Below, in pieces: positions 12,478 to 24,000 of a stretch of DNA of 64,000 bases (its first letter is position 1; every line of letters begins with the position of its first letter). Under the pieces are notes generated by a model that had not been told where the DNA came from, did no database searches, and saw only the letters and a program-made list of their open reading frames with translations. Position numbers and translations under genes: made by a program. This DNA is from Sporobolomyces roseus (lineage: Eukaryota > Basidiomycota > Microbotryomycetes > Sporidiobolales > Sporidiobolaceae), in the NCBI GenBank assembly GCA_016617785.1, contig JADILM010000009.1:372001-436000 (forward strand), given 5' to 3'.

Positions 12478-14305
12478 ATGCTCAAGCTATTCCTCACCCT
12501 TTCCTCTCTCGCTAGTGTACTCGGTGCAAGTCACTTTGATGGATTTACATCTCATCACGTCGCTCTTGAGAAAGCCTCGACAAACTTCTTGAGCGTTAGA
12601 GACATCGCTCATCTTGAGACTAGACAAATCTCGGGTGAAAATAGTGAGTCTTCTGATCATTCTACATGTTGAAACAGGGCTAAACTTGCGAGCTCTAACT
12701 GACGGAAACCTTTCTGTCTGCTGTCACAGGCTCAGTGGTTCGCCGACAGAACGGCAATGGGAACAATAGAGGCGGAGGAAACAACAATAATGTCAACAAC
12801 GGAGGAGGAAACAATCAAGGAGGAAACAACAACGGAGGAGGAGGAGGAGGGAACAACGACAACGACGGTTTCGATTCTGATCCCCAAAAGAGTTTGTGCC
12901 TCGTCGATAATCAAGTCTCGGAAGGTTCGAAACAAGACGGTCAAGGGGTTCAAGAACCGAGTGAGCTCGATTCTCTCTCTTCGAATTACGTTGACATCGA
13001 CTGATCCTTTCTCGCTTCTCTCGAGTAGATCAAGTCGCTTCAGCTACGAGTGTGAACAACTTTATCAACTTCTGCTTGACTCGTTCTGATCTGTAAGCTT
13101 CCATCTTCCCTCTTCTCGCTCAATAATCGAAACTGACTCGTTAGTTTTCTTGATCAGACCCTTGACGAATGGTGCACAAGTCAAGACTGGTTCATGCAAC
13201 GGTATTCCTATGGGAGTGATTGGAGCCCAATCGAAGATGCCCAGTTCAAAGTTCACGAGTCCTGCGAATTTGGATGTGATTCCTCCCAATCAAGATTTTA
13301 CGATTCGAATGAAGATCAATAACGTGAGTCGCAATCCTGGGTGAGCTTATCTAATAAGAAGAGCTGACGCTTGTGTTTGCGTCCACAGCTGGTCACCGGT
13401 AATTTCGTCAACGCTCAAGTAAGCTTTCCGTTTTTCTTTCGGTCCATGGTTGTCAAGCTGACTCAGAACTGCCTCACCTCTCTCGCAGAAGAACTACTTC
13501 TCCGCACCTCAGAACACCGATCCATCTGGAATCATCATCGGCAAGTTCACCTTTCCCTCTCTTCGTTCTCGGCAATAGACTGACTCTGTCCTCTCTCTCT
13601 CTTCTCCGATGCAGGTCATTCTCACGTCGTGATCGAAGAGATTGGTTCCTTGACTTCTACCGACGTGACGAATCCTCAAGTATTTGCATTCTTCAAGGGT
13701 TTGAACGCTCCCGCTACGAATGGAGTTCTTTCGACAGATGTTGTCGGTGGTTTACCAGCTGGAGTTTACAAGGTGAGGCAGACTCCTCCTTCAGCTATCG
13801 AGTATGACTCCAGACTGATCAAATTCGATGACTGTACACAGATGTCTTCGATCAATAGCGCTGCGAATCATCAACCTGTTCTCGTTGGAGTCGCTCAACA
13901 TGGTAGCTTGGATGACGCTGTTTACTTTGTACGTCTGGAACCTTCAGCTACTTTCCTCGAATCACTTGCCAAAGCTCGCCGTCGTACAGACGGTTTCTGA
14001 TAACGTCGATAACGGGAATGGAGGAAACGGAGGCAACAATGGGGGAGGTAACGCTAATCAAGGTTAGTCAATCTCTTCTCTTTCTTTGCTCGTAGTGGAA
14101 GTCTTCATGTCTGACTAATTCTGCGCTCGCCAGTCGCTCAATCGAGTCAATCGTCTTCTTCATCTTTCTCCTCCTCCTCAAGCTCGAGTTCAACTGGTTC
14201 TTCGTCTTCCTCATTCCGCAGCTCTAGTTCGTCGAGCGGTAGAGGTCAGTCAGATCCCTTCCGCCTATCTCGTCGCAGACGTGCTGATAGCTTCCAGGTG
14301 ATTGA
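12478..14305 (+). CDS. secreted protein of the so-called 'ribosomal s17' family
   Basis: Starts at ATG 12478 with a signal peptide (MLKLFLTLSSLASVLGAS). An Asn/Gly-rich linker follows, then a conserved core: QKSLCLVDNQ, SVNNFINFC, TGSCNGIPMGVIGAQSKMPS, IIGHSHVVIEEI, FFKGLNAPATNGVLS and NHQPVLVGVAQHGSLDDAVY. In related fungi this core is often annotated 'ribosomal protein s17', but with a signal peptide and no ribosomal fold it is an extracellular or wall protein of unknown role. At least seven introns interrupt it; the TTT/ACG junction around 13929-13990 is clear. The C-terminus is a second Asn/Gly run and then a Ser-rich tail ending in Arg-Gly-Asp if the last intron (14248-14297) is spliced; without it the frame ends at 14309. 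No GPI-signal hydrophobic end is visible. Confidence 0.8.
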
Positions 14306-14740
14306 TTGAAGGTGGTCGAAACCAACGATCTCTCGAGGAAGACGAAAGTTCTCCGATCGTCAAAAGAGAGACAACCTCAGTTTTCCCTTCGTTGTTGGAA
14401 GAACGTCTAGAGAGTATGTCTGAGCAAGAAGAGGAGTAATCGATAGGGGGCGAGAGAGGAGAGAGGGTTTTCGTTTTTCTCGTAGCGACCGTAGATTTGC
14501 TTGATTCTTGATAGCTCTCTGCAATCATTGCAGCCAGTTTCGCCAGTACAAGTTGCACTGGCGCAAACACTTGAGAAGACGAGCGTCGAACCGAGGACGG
14601 AAGCAGACGAGGTCAAAATGCGACGTTGAGGAATCTGGATTTTGCCTCACACCTACTCCCTCGAGTCTCTCTCCCGCTGGCTGACCTCGAAGCATTGTGC
14701 CACAAAGATACTTTGCACACTGTAATATTTTGACTGCTAC
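14306..14740. other. convergent 3' flanks
   Basis: Lies between the stop of the secreted-protein gene (+) and the last exon of NIC96 (-). No further gene seen. Confidence 0.5.
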
Positions 14741-17700
14741 TTAGTGAAGGAAAACGTCCAGTCTCGTAAGTTGAGAATAAGTTTCGCTCGTCAACCTGTA
14801 TCTCAACTGTGGTAATCGCCCCTCGACTGATCAGCATCTCACTCGATCTCGATAGCAGATTCGTAAATAGAGAGTGAAAAACGTACCATTCCCGCAAACA
14901 TGATCAGACTTCTCCCCTTTGATCTCAACTCCAACATTTTCTCCTGTCTCGATTGATCTGCACCATACGCAGACTCTTTTAATTGCTGGTGAAGTTTGTA
15001 GAGGATCGTCATGGTCGTCAAGAGGATGATGTCTAGGTTTCGGAGGATCGAGTCTGGGAGGTTCTTGAGTTCTTCGGAGGCTCGAATGATGGTTACTAGA
15101 TCTGAGGAGAGTGGGATCAAGGAGGTCGATTCGATCGTCTACACTCGCAGAAACTCATCATCAGCGAGATCATCACGAGAAGAAGAAGGGAAAAGAGGAG
15201 AAAGAAATTTGCGTACTTGTAAAGCTTGTTCATAGCGAGATTGTTCGTAAAACTTCATCCCTTCCTTCAACCTCATCAAGACCAAACAAGTTTCCCTATT
15301 CTTCCTCGTCACTTTCCCGCTCATCCCAGAACTCCTCTCGTAATGTTCCAAGATACTTTGAGCGACACTAGTGATCTCTTGATTTCCACTCGTCATGCCT
15401 CCCATCGTTTGACTCCCTTCTGCGAAATAACGGTTCCCGTCCAACGAGTGACCGGTTTTAGACGTGATCGATGTAGAAGGTGCAGAGAGGGAATTTGAGA
15501 GTTCAATGTTGAGGACGGAAATTACTGAATCGTATTCTTCTGCCAAGTTGTAGAGTAAGATGGCTTCACTGAACCTTTGTTCCGAGTTTGCACGTTGGGC
15601 GGCGGATTTGACGATGGAGAGTAAATACGTCTTGGAATCGGGTAATTGAAGTAACTTGAGATCTTTCTCAATTTGACCCGCCTAATCAAACCCCCCTCCT
15701 CATCAGCAACAATCTCTCACGCTGAACGAAAGAGAGAGAGAGAGAGACTCACAATCTTGGTACCATCATTCCTGACGTCTCCTAATAACGAGCTGTATTG
15801 CCTAGTATCCATAACTAATTCCCTCACCAACTCATGCGCGACCTCTACCTCTTTCTTTCCTCTGTTTCCACCCGGTAGATCCCCATTCAAACAGATCAAA
15901 TACAAATATTGAAGTGCTTCGAGTGGGTCGGAATGAACGAATGATCGAGTGTAACGGTGGATTAGGCGAGAGAACGCGATTGAGGGCGAATCGGATTCGG
16001 GATCGGAAACTATAGATGATAGGGGTCAGTGGAGAGCAGGGAAGTGGAGAGTAAGACAGCGTACGGAGTGAATTTTGACTGGAAGAGGAAGAAGAGGGAG
16101 TGGATCGGAGGAGTCCGTAGTAGGTCAGAGCGATCGCGAAGTGAACGGCATCTACTTGGTATTGTTGTTGTTCGTACAAGAATGCAACAGCCTACACGCC
16201 AGTACCCGCATTCCATCAGTCTCAGAAGTGAGAGAGTGAGGGAGGGAGAGAGGTAGACGCACCAATTCGAATTGACCAGACAAGAGCAACACCTGGAAAT
16301 ATAACAGCGGTCTCTTTCCCCCCGGGCTGAAATGACCCTCCCCAAACCTCCTCAACACTTTACCCAATTCCTTCAACCCATACTTCTCATGCCCTGCCAC
16401 CTCGTCCTCCTCTTCCTCTCTCAACAAACTCAATTGGAACCAAATCCAATCCTCCGTCGTCTGGGTTACGCCAGGAACGTTTCTCTTTGAGAGGTCTACT
16501 CGACCTAGGAGTTTGTACAAGGCGAATTTGTAAGGATCTGATGAAGGGGAAGTGTAGCGTAGGCGTTGGTTGTATTCCGATAAGAAACGATCTCGGAGTA
16601 ATTTCGGTAATCTGCACTCGAGCAAGAAGGAGTTAGTCAGGAATAAGAGAGAAGGGAGAGTGGGATGGGACGTGCCGACGAGATGCAGGGTCAGAAGAAG
16701 AATCAATCCAACTCTTGTAGTAAGCGACGAAAGATTTCTCGAGTTTGTTCAATTCGGATTGGTTCTCGATTGCGAAAGATAAGGATTCTTGAGCATGTCC
16801 AGATCGGAGGAGGTAATAGATTCGAGCCCAGATCGGAGTGTTGTTCGCGATCTAAACCCAAAACTCACCCTGTCAATGATGAGGAGCTTCGAAGAAATAA
16901 GTGAGGGGATAGACGTTACCTCGAGTGATGAGTTGGACCATTCAGGAGCATCTCCTTTCGATGAAGAAGAAGAAGAAGTTTTCTTGTATTTGACTTCTAG
17001 GAACGCTCTGATCTTGTTTTGAATCGATGGTACTCCTCCCAAATTTGCCGAAGAAAGTTTAGAGGCCAACGTTTTCTCAATATACTGCATGAACCTATTC
17101 AGACACTCCCCCGACTCAATCAGCTTCTCTCCGAAGGGGAAAGTAGAGAAGAGAGAGAGAGAGAGAGGGAAAAGTGGAAGCGTACTGTCCTTCGAGGTAT
17201 TCTTTCCCACCTCTAGTCAACATTCTCCTCAATTCCTTCTTATCCCCCGTCTCCCCTTCCGCAAGATACGCCGTTCCAAATTCTCTCTCCCCCAAAGCTT
17301 TCCTCTGAAACTCTCCATTCAACACATCTTTTTCGCCTACCAAACTCGCCAATAACCTCCAAGTCTCAGTTACTTGATCCGCTCCCGAGGATGATGTGGA
17401 AGGGGAGATGGAAGCTTCCAAGAGGGAAGAGATTAAAGCGAAGGAATAGGATTCGATTCGGAACTTGTTGAGTCGGGAGATGGTCAAGTCGTATCTCATC
17501 ATTTTTGAATGCATTTGTAACGATCCTGACTGGTTGACATTCGTACGAGAGGTCGAGGGTCCGTTCGAGTTGGACGATGAAGAGACCTGTACGACTTGAT
17601 TCTCAGTCACTCGAACAACACGAGAGGTTTGAAATGAAAGCGTACATTCTTCTTTTCACCATTTGAACTCTTGTCACCCCCATTGTTGATTCCATGTCTC

Positions 17701-18140
17701 CCTAATTCCTCCCACAAACTCTCTTTTTGTTTCTCCCAGTTCCTCCTGTTGCCCAATTCCAACCTGTCATAAAACTGTTTCTGAGTACTTCTCCTCCCTT
17801 CCTCGATCGCACTGATAATGACTTGTTCATGACTATGTTTAACGAACCCTTCCAAATCAGTCTCTGATAAGGGTAAGAGTGGTTCGAAAGTTGTGGTCGG
17901 ATTGAGCGAGTTTAGGGTTTGGTTTAATTGGGAAGGGTTTAAACCGGCTCGGGACAAGAGGTAGGTTGAATCGGAAGTGGGGTGAGTGGATCGGGATGCG
18001 ATACGTCGTGATTGTGATTCTATGGTTGATAGATCGAGAGCGAGGGAAGGGAGTCGAGTCGAAGTGGAAGAAGAAGAAGCGAGGTGGTGCGATTGATCCA
18101 GTCGTTGAGATTGCTCTAATAAGGATGCTAACGAGGCCAT
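14741..18140 (-). CDS. NIC96: nucleoporin Nic96/Nup93, inner-ring linker
   Basis: Starts at ATG 18140 (MASLASLLEQSQRL) and runs to TAA at 14741-14743 over many exons. Nic96/Nup93 is the inner-ring nucleoporin that ties the Nsp1 channel complex to the pore scaffold. The N-terminal third has the helical linker type; the rest is the alpha-helical ACE1-like block (SNRWLM-type motifs are absent, as expected). Family-specific features are EEYDSVISVLNIELSNSLS in the C-terminal half and the closing LIMFAGM joined to RYRLTSETYSQLTRLDV. That last piece is a small separate exon (about 14741-14804) reached through a CACAG acceptor. Unspliced reading past FAGM gives a false end near 14839. Two GA microsatellites sit in its introns. 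Confidence 0.9.
15731..15748. repeat. GA dinucleotide microsatellite
   Basis: Uninterrupted AG/GA run inside a NIC96 intron. Confidence 0.8.
17149..17168. repeat. GA dinucleotide microsatellite
   Basis: Near-perfect GA run inside a second NIC96 intron. Read on the coding strand, it is the intron's C/T tract. Confidence 0.8.
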
Positions 18141-18228
18141 TATTGTGCCTCTATTTGCCTAACTACTCGGTGAGAGTGTAGCGTAAAGAGCCAAACCCCT
18201 CTCTCTTCTCCCATTCACCGTTTATAAA
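18141..18228. promoter_or_regulatory. compact shared promoter, NIC96 / DUF952
   Basis: Only 88 bp separate the two divergent start codons. It contains TTTATAAA immediately before the ATG at 18229. That spacing is too close for a normal TATA box of this gene, so the sequence may simply be A/T-rich leader. Confidence 0.6.
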
Positions 18229-18869
18229 ATGCTTCGTCGTATCTTTGGCAGTTCTTCATCTAGTCCAGCACGCTCAGTAGCTCCCTATTCAGCCTCGAAC
18301 CCTCCTACATACGTCTACAAGATTTATCCCTCTCCTCGATCAAACCCTAGGTAAACATCCCCTTCTCTCTCTATCTAGCACTCTCTGCTTTGTATGTATG
18401 CTGACAGGTTCCCCAAGTCTGTAGGTATGCATTTCAAGTACCCGTTCCAGCTTCTCATCAATTCCTACTCGATCCTCTAGACGCCAAAGTACCTCCTTCC
18501 TTTCTCCTCCCTCCCTCCCTTGTCCTCCAGTTGACCCCTCTCGAAATTGCATAGGATGGTTTCGTACACCTTTCTACGGCACCTCAACTACTACCCGTCC
18601 TCTCTCGATTCTTCACAAACGAGGAATCGATCGTGTTGGTCAAAATCGATTATGCGAGATTGAGTGGATTCAAAGTGGTTAAATGGGAGAAGGATGGTGG
18701 AAGTGTTGATGGAGAAGGAATGGAATATCCTCATTTGTATAGGTACCTCGAAGGGGAGTACGTCGATTCGACGAAAGAGATCAAGAGGGCCGAAGGGGAG
18801 GAAGGAGAGAAAGGGGGTTGGGAGAAAGCGTTGAGAGAGGAAGAGGAAGGTGGTTGGTTGGAGTGCTGA
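18229..18869 (+). CDS. DUF952 family protein
   Basis: Three exons: 18229-18350, about 18424-18488, and about 18554-18869. The start reads MLRRIFGSSSSSPARS. The family signature appears at the exon 3 start (DGFVHLSTAPQLLPVLSRFF) followed by VLVKIDYARLSGFKVVKWE and YPHLYRYLEGEY, then a charged tail ending LEC. DUF952 proteins are small (about 110-residue domain) and found in bacteria and fungi; their function is unknown, though the fold resembles ADP-ribosyltransferase-like domains. The first 30 residues, rich in Arg and Ser, could be a mitochondrial presequence (inference). It is divergently transcribed with NIC96. Confidence 0.8.
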
Positions 18870-19112
18870 GCAGATGAGGGAGAGCAGCAGATTCATTTTG
18901 TTTCTCGGAGTCTTAAACGAGCTTCCTCCTCTTTCCTGTAACACTCTCTTAGCGTTCTCTCCTCTGTTTCTACTCACCTCTCATCCGTACACCATCTTTC
19001 AAACACACATGTAACGAAACAAATACACGATACTTCCACTTTCTACGTCCATCGATATTGACCCAAGTTTCTTCGCGAGGGAGGAGGGAGGGGGTCTATT
19101 CCCGATCCAATT

Positions 19113-20639
19113 CTACTTCCGATTCCTCTTCTCTTCTTCCTCTCGTTTCATCATCAATCCTCTCCTCATCCCGTAGACAGCTCGAGCGTCCTGCAAGAAA
19201 AGAAGAAACAATAAAACGATCGAGGTCAATACGGTTGAAAAGATCGCGAAAGACTTCCTTCTCGCCACGCTTGCAGCAGATCCGGCAACCTCGCTCAGAA
19301 TCCACGCGTAGAGAGAAGAACCCTTTGATGAGGAACTCGAGAGAGTGAACAAATAAATCACCTTGAGAACCTCGAGATCCACATCAACCAACGCCATCTC
19401 CTCTTTCTCCGAGCTCTGCACATCTCAACGTCGTCTTCTCTATCAGCTCTACAGCATACAGAAGTTTGAAAGTGAAAAGAGACGCACGGTGCCCCCTATC
19501 CTTCCCTTGAAAGGCAAGCAAACGGCACTACACCCAATCCTTTCTTCCTCATTCTCTTCCCCCTCTTGACTCGACGCACCAACATTCACAAACTAGCTCA
19601 CTCCCATCATCATGACCCCTCATCAGCTCTTACGTATTCGAAGGAAAGAAAACAAAGGGGGGGAACTCAAACGATAATAGCGCATTCATTTTCGAACGCC
19701 CTCGAAACGATTAAACTCTCCAACCACTTCTTTTCTGAATCCCTATCCCATCGCTTCGCTTCGGGACCTCCATCAGAATTGGTCCAGTAGGTCGGACAGA
19801 TTATTAGGTCGACGGATTGGGAAAGGAGGGGGAGGAAGGATGAAGTATGTGCGAGATCCCAACCTACTCGAGAGCGGACTATTAGCAGAGAAAGAGAGGT
19901 AGGGAGGGGAGAGAGGGACGAACAGATCAGGAATGAAGTACGACCGAATCGAGTTTCGAAGACTTTGTGTTCGTCGTCGGATTCAGCGCTGTGAAGGTAA
20001 CTCCGCTCCGGCCACCTGTCACCGTTCACCCTTCATCAGTATCTCCCTATAGTTCGTTCGATGAGACGCACCATAGGTTCCTTTTCACGTATCTCCCCTG
20101 AATCTCTCCGTTCCAATCAACGTAATAAGCCACATTGTTAAGCACCATTCTCTTCTCCCCCTCCGCCTCGACCATCACTTCCAACCCAGTCTCTCGATCA
20201 ACTTGTCGTTCGACGATAGTCCCTACCGCAATATCCACCCTGAGTTCTTTCGCGAGACTTTGAAACGTCGTTAACCAATGAATCGTAGTCGATGGAGGTG
20301 AATCCTCAATATTCGGATGGTTGTCGTGTAGGTGAGAATGAGTAGATGGGTATTGTGAGAGTGTCCAATGAGGTTTATCCGCTACTACACCTTCAGAAGT
20401 CCGGATCATTCAACTAGATCAGCGAGAGGTTCTCATTCGGAGAGATAGGGAAAATGGGTACCGGATAAGAAGTATTCAGGGAAACAAACTAAATCGGCAC
20501 CTTGTGAGGCTGCTGAACGAACAAATTCGTGGGCTTTGGAGAGGTTCAAAGAGAAATTCGAGGAGGGAGATGAGGAGTCCACTGGATGGGAAGGGTCGGG
20601 CGAGTGAGGGGCGAATTGAACTAGAGCTACTTTGGGCAT
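19113..20639 (-). CDS. carbon-nitrogen hydrolase (nitrilase superfamily)
   Basis: Starts at ATG 20639 (MPKVALVQFAPHSPDP) and ends at TAG 19113. The catalytic triad is visible: Glu in ADLVCFPEYFLSG, Lys in RYVKRNLWHPE and Cys in SFLICWDLAHTSS. Later family blocks are CPTYWTNSDGG and ESLIVSRAFENECAIIV. The rest of the domain is split by introns: FVNVGASSQEG, GCSAVCLPFKGRIGGT and EEMALVDVDLEVLK. A 171-bp intron (19191-19361) then leads to the closing DARAVYGMRRGLMMK. Such enzymes hydrolyse amides or nitriles; the substrate is unknown. It differs from yeast Nta1 in the motifs I can compare. It lies head to tail with UBR1, 426 bp downstream. The ORF that reads through the last intron looks like a small membrane protein but is an artefact. 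Confidence 0.88.
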
Positions 20640-21065
20640 CTTGACGAGGGATTTGGAGCGTCAGTGAGTAGGAGGAAGGAAGAGGAAGAAGAGGGGAAGA
20701 AGCGGGTAAAAGCGAGAGAGGAGAGAAAAACGGGGGGAAAAGAGAAGAAGCTCTAGAAATCGGCGATCAAGGGGCAGTGATTGAGATGTGGAACGAGAGC
20801 GAGGAATGAGAAGATGAAATCGAAAGATCGAAACGAGAACAAAACTTTTCGTAACTAGTCGGTAACTCGCTTGCCTCCAAAAGAAGCGCCTTGAATAGAC
20901 GTTCGAGTAGCTGAGAAGATATTGCGACATGTATTGCGATATGTACAGAGAACGATCAAAAACCTGCAAAGTATGCAAAAAACTAAACTATCAAAAACGA
21001 AAACGACGAGAACCCTCCTCCCCTTCCCCTTCATTCCCCGCTCCACCCTCCAGCACATGGAGACG
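20640..21065. other. spacer between UBR1 and the hydrolase gene
   Basis: UBR1 3' flank and hydrolase promoter, both on the - strand. No gene seen. Confidence 0.5.
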
Positions 21066-24000
21066 TTACATAGTAGTCCAACCTCCATGATCCGTACTAG
21101 CTTCCAACTTCCTCGCGACCAGAGTAGCAACTCCTTGATTCAACCAAACTTTTCGAATCTCATCGTAGCGACCTTTGTGGAGGTATTGTGGGAACTGAGA
21201 TCGAGTGCGACTATAATCATGATAAGACAAAGTGAGCTCTATGTCCTTCGTGGAGTGACAGAAAGAGAGGAAGGTCGAAACTTACGTTCGACCGTTGTCG
21301 ACTTCACCATGCGAATCGAGGTAAGGAGTCGGCAGGAAAGCTCCTTTATCGGTGTGAAGGTAAAGGATGACGTTACGTTTGACGAGGAAATAAATTCCAA
21401 TCGAACCTCCACACCTAACCAAATTCAAAGCAAAGATTTCATCAGCTCCTCCGTTCCAACTTCGACTAGCAGAAAGGGATTCAAAAGACTTACGTCCACA
21501 TATGTTCGTTACATTCACCATGTTGACTCTCTTCCTCTCCCGCCATGCAGCAAAAGCTCTGACAACACACCAATTCACCACACAACAAACAAAGTGCCGG
21601 ATTCTCGGGACTCTGTTCGCACCGAGTACATTTGCGCTCGAGTGTAGAAGCGATCAAGGTGTCGAGGTGGTGAGGGAGTCCGAGGAGTTCATAGAGGACT
21701 GAGGAATGCTCGATTTCGAGAGAGGAAGAAGGGTGGTTGATGAGACTGTCGACTGTTGAGAGGAGATCGGTAGAGTGAAGGTAGGAAGCTGAGGATGCAG
21801 AGAGTGAGAGATGCTCTCGAAGGAGGGAAGAATCGGGATCGGAAGAAGTGGGAGAGAGAACGGTCGAGGGGTGAGGGATTCGAAGGAGCGAAAGGAGGCG
21901 ATCGAATTCGAGACCTTCGCTTGGTGCGGTGTCGGGTTCTCCGAATACTGCTCGAGCGATGATGGCGGAACGACGGAGGAAAGGTAGAAGTTGGGAATGA
22001 AGGTGTTTTCCGAGAGTGAGGTCGAATGGCTTCGATTCGGGATTGAATAGGGCAGCTGAAGAGAAGTACTGTCGTATTCCGACGAGGGAAAGGTAGAGGT
22101 GAGCTTCGGGGGATTCAGAGTCGCCTTTCCATTCTGCGAGACTCGAAGATTGGTGGAAGAGCCGATAGATTCCGAGGTAAGATTGGGCGAGGAAAGTGTA
22201 GAACGAGACAGCGACGACATGGTAGAAGACCGAGGGACAACATGCTGCAGCTTCGATCACGGTCGAGAGTGGATCGAACTGAGTGAACTCGATTTCTGAA
22301 AGTTTCGTTCCTCGAGCAAAGACTCCTCCTAGTCGTTGCTTGATCGCGAGTTGAGCTAGGTATGAGGGATCGACGGTGGGGAGAGAGACCGATTCGACGA
22401 GTTCGAGCGTGACGGAGAGCATGCTTTGAAGGAGTCGCAAATTCGAATCGGTGAGTTTCCAAACTGGATCCGAAGTTCCTCTTGAAGCGATCTCCATCGA
22501 CGATACAGTATAGCCGATGACGTCCTTCGGGAACATTGCGACTCCGGGTGTCGATCCTCCAATCTCGCTCTTGAGTGCCGTCACGACTTGTAACAGACGA
22601 GCGATCATTAAACCTTCTCGTTCCTCGAAATCCTGTGGGTGTAGGGTGGGTAAAGCGAGGGATATCCTCCATGGCTTGAAGAAGATCGAGTGATCGAGAT
22701 CGTTGACGACTTGAAGTTGATCCACTCTCGTTCTTGCAGTTTCATTCTCCGATGCTTCGTCCGTTGTTGCCCACTCCGCGAGACTGAATTGATACATGCC
22801 ACCTTGGTAAGGTTGGAAAGCTGGATCGTCGGTAGTCGCGGGTAAGAGAACGTTGCCTAGACTCTTGCACAAAGGACAGACGAATTCCCTCCTCTCGATC
22901 GTTTCCGGGTGACATCTCGTTGGTTGTTGACGGTGTCTAGTCGAGATCGATGAGCAGTAGGTTTCGAAGCATTCGAGGTGCATGAGGTGACCGCAAGAAG
23001 AGGCGTGGAATCCAGTCTTTTGATTTTGAGGGAACCCAAGAGAGATGCCATCTCCAGATTGATCGAAGGAATGAATCGGGATCTTGTTGGCAGCGACACC
23101 GAAAGGTCGAATTGATGATGCGTCTTGATCGAGAGAGGAAGGAGTAGAGAGGAGTTCTTGTTGGAAGGGAACGTTTGAAGTACCGGTTGGCGAAAGTCGA
23201 ATCAAGTTTGAACCTTGAACCAAACCGAGGATACCAAACGCTTTCGAATCTTCGAGTTGATCTTGACAAACGATACAACTTCCAAAGTCGACTTTGGCAG
23301 GTTTCTTCCGTTGATCGTCTTTTTCGTCCTCCTCCTCCATTCGAAACTCGTCCTCCTCATCCTCGAAATCCTCATCATCTTCGTCATCTTCTACCGATTC
23401 GAGGAACGCAGACTGAGCTTGTTGAAACTTCTTCATGATCTCCTCTTGCCTCTTTTTCGCCGCCAACTTCTTATCCTCGTTCTTCTTCTTCGTTTCCTCT
23501 TCGTCCTTCGATGAGCTCTCTTTGAACTTCTTTCTGTATTGCCCAACTTCCTCTTCTCCTAATACCTCTTGTAAGCGATCCAACAACCATCCACATTTTC
23601 CTCGAACCGTCTTCATCCGTTCGTCCTCTTCGACCTTGATCAGTAATCGAATAAAAGTCGATTCGTCCTCCTCCACTCGTGCGTTTGATGATGATAGAGA
23701 CGATCTCGGAACGTATTCATCCGCTTCCCTTTCTTCCTCATTCATTCCGACCACTTTCTCCTCTAGCTCATCTTCGATCTCGATCGGTGCTGGACCCTTC
23801 GCGAACTGAATGAATTCGTCCCGACTTCCCCTATCGACCATGGAGAGCATTGAGAGATGTAAAGCTTGATCGACGACCACCTCACTGAATAACTCTCCCC
23901 TCTTCCTCCCGCTTTTCAAACTCCAATAGATAGTCTGTCTCAACACCTCCGAGTCGAGCGTCCTCCCAGCGAAGCCCTTGAAAGTGCCCTGAGTGATCTC

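Noticed and set aside
14839..15120. NIC96 ending at 14839
   Set aside because: A donor follows FAGM, and the true last exon gives the family's YSQLTRLDV ending at 14741.
19113..19421. Separate 102-residue membrane protein
   Set aside because: The sequence EEMALVDVDLEVLK joined to DARAVYGMRRG is the normal nitrilase-family C-terminus. The hydrophobic part is an intron.
21209..21284. Broken UBR1 C-terminus
   Set aside because: The nearest acceptors break the frame, but a TTATAG acceptor slightly further on keeps it and gives the expected UBR1 end.
23202..23809. Long plus-strand ORFs inside UBR1
   Set aside because: They mirror the acidic and Lys-rich coding strand of UBR1 and have no features of their own.
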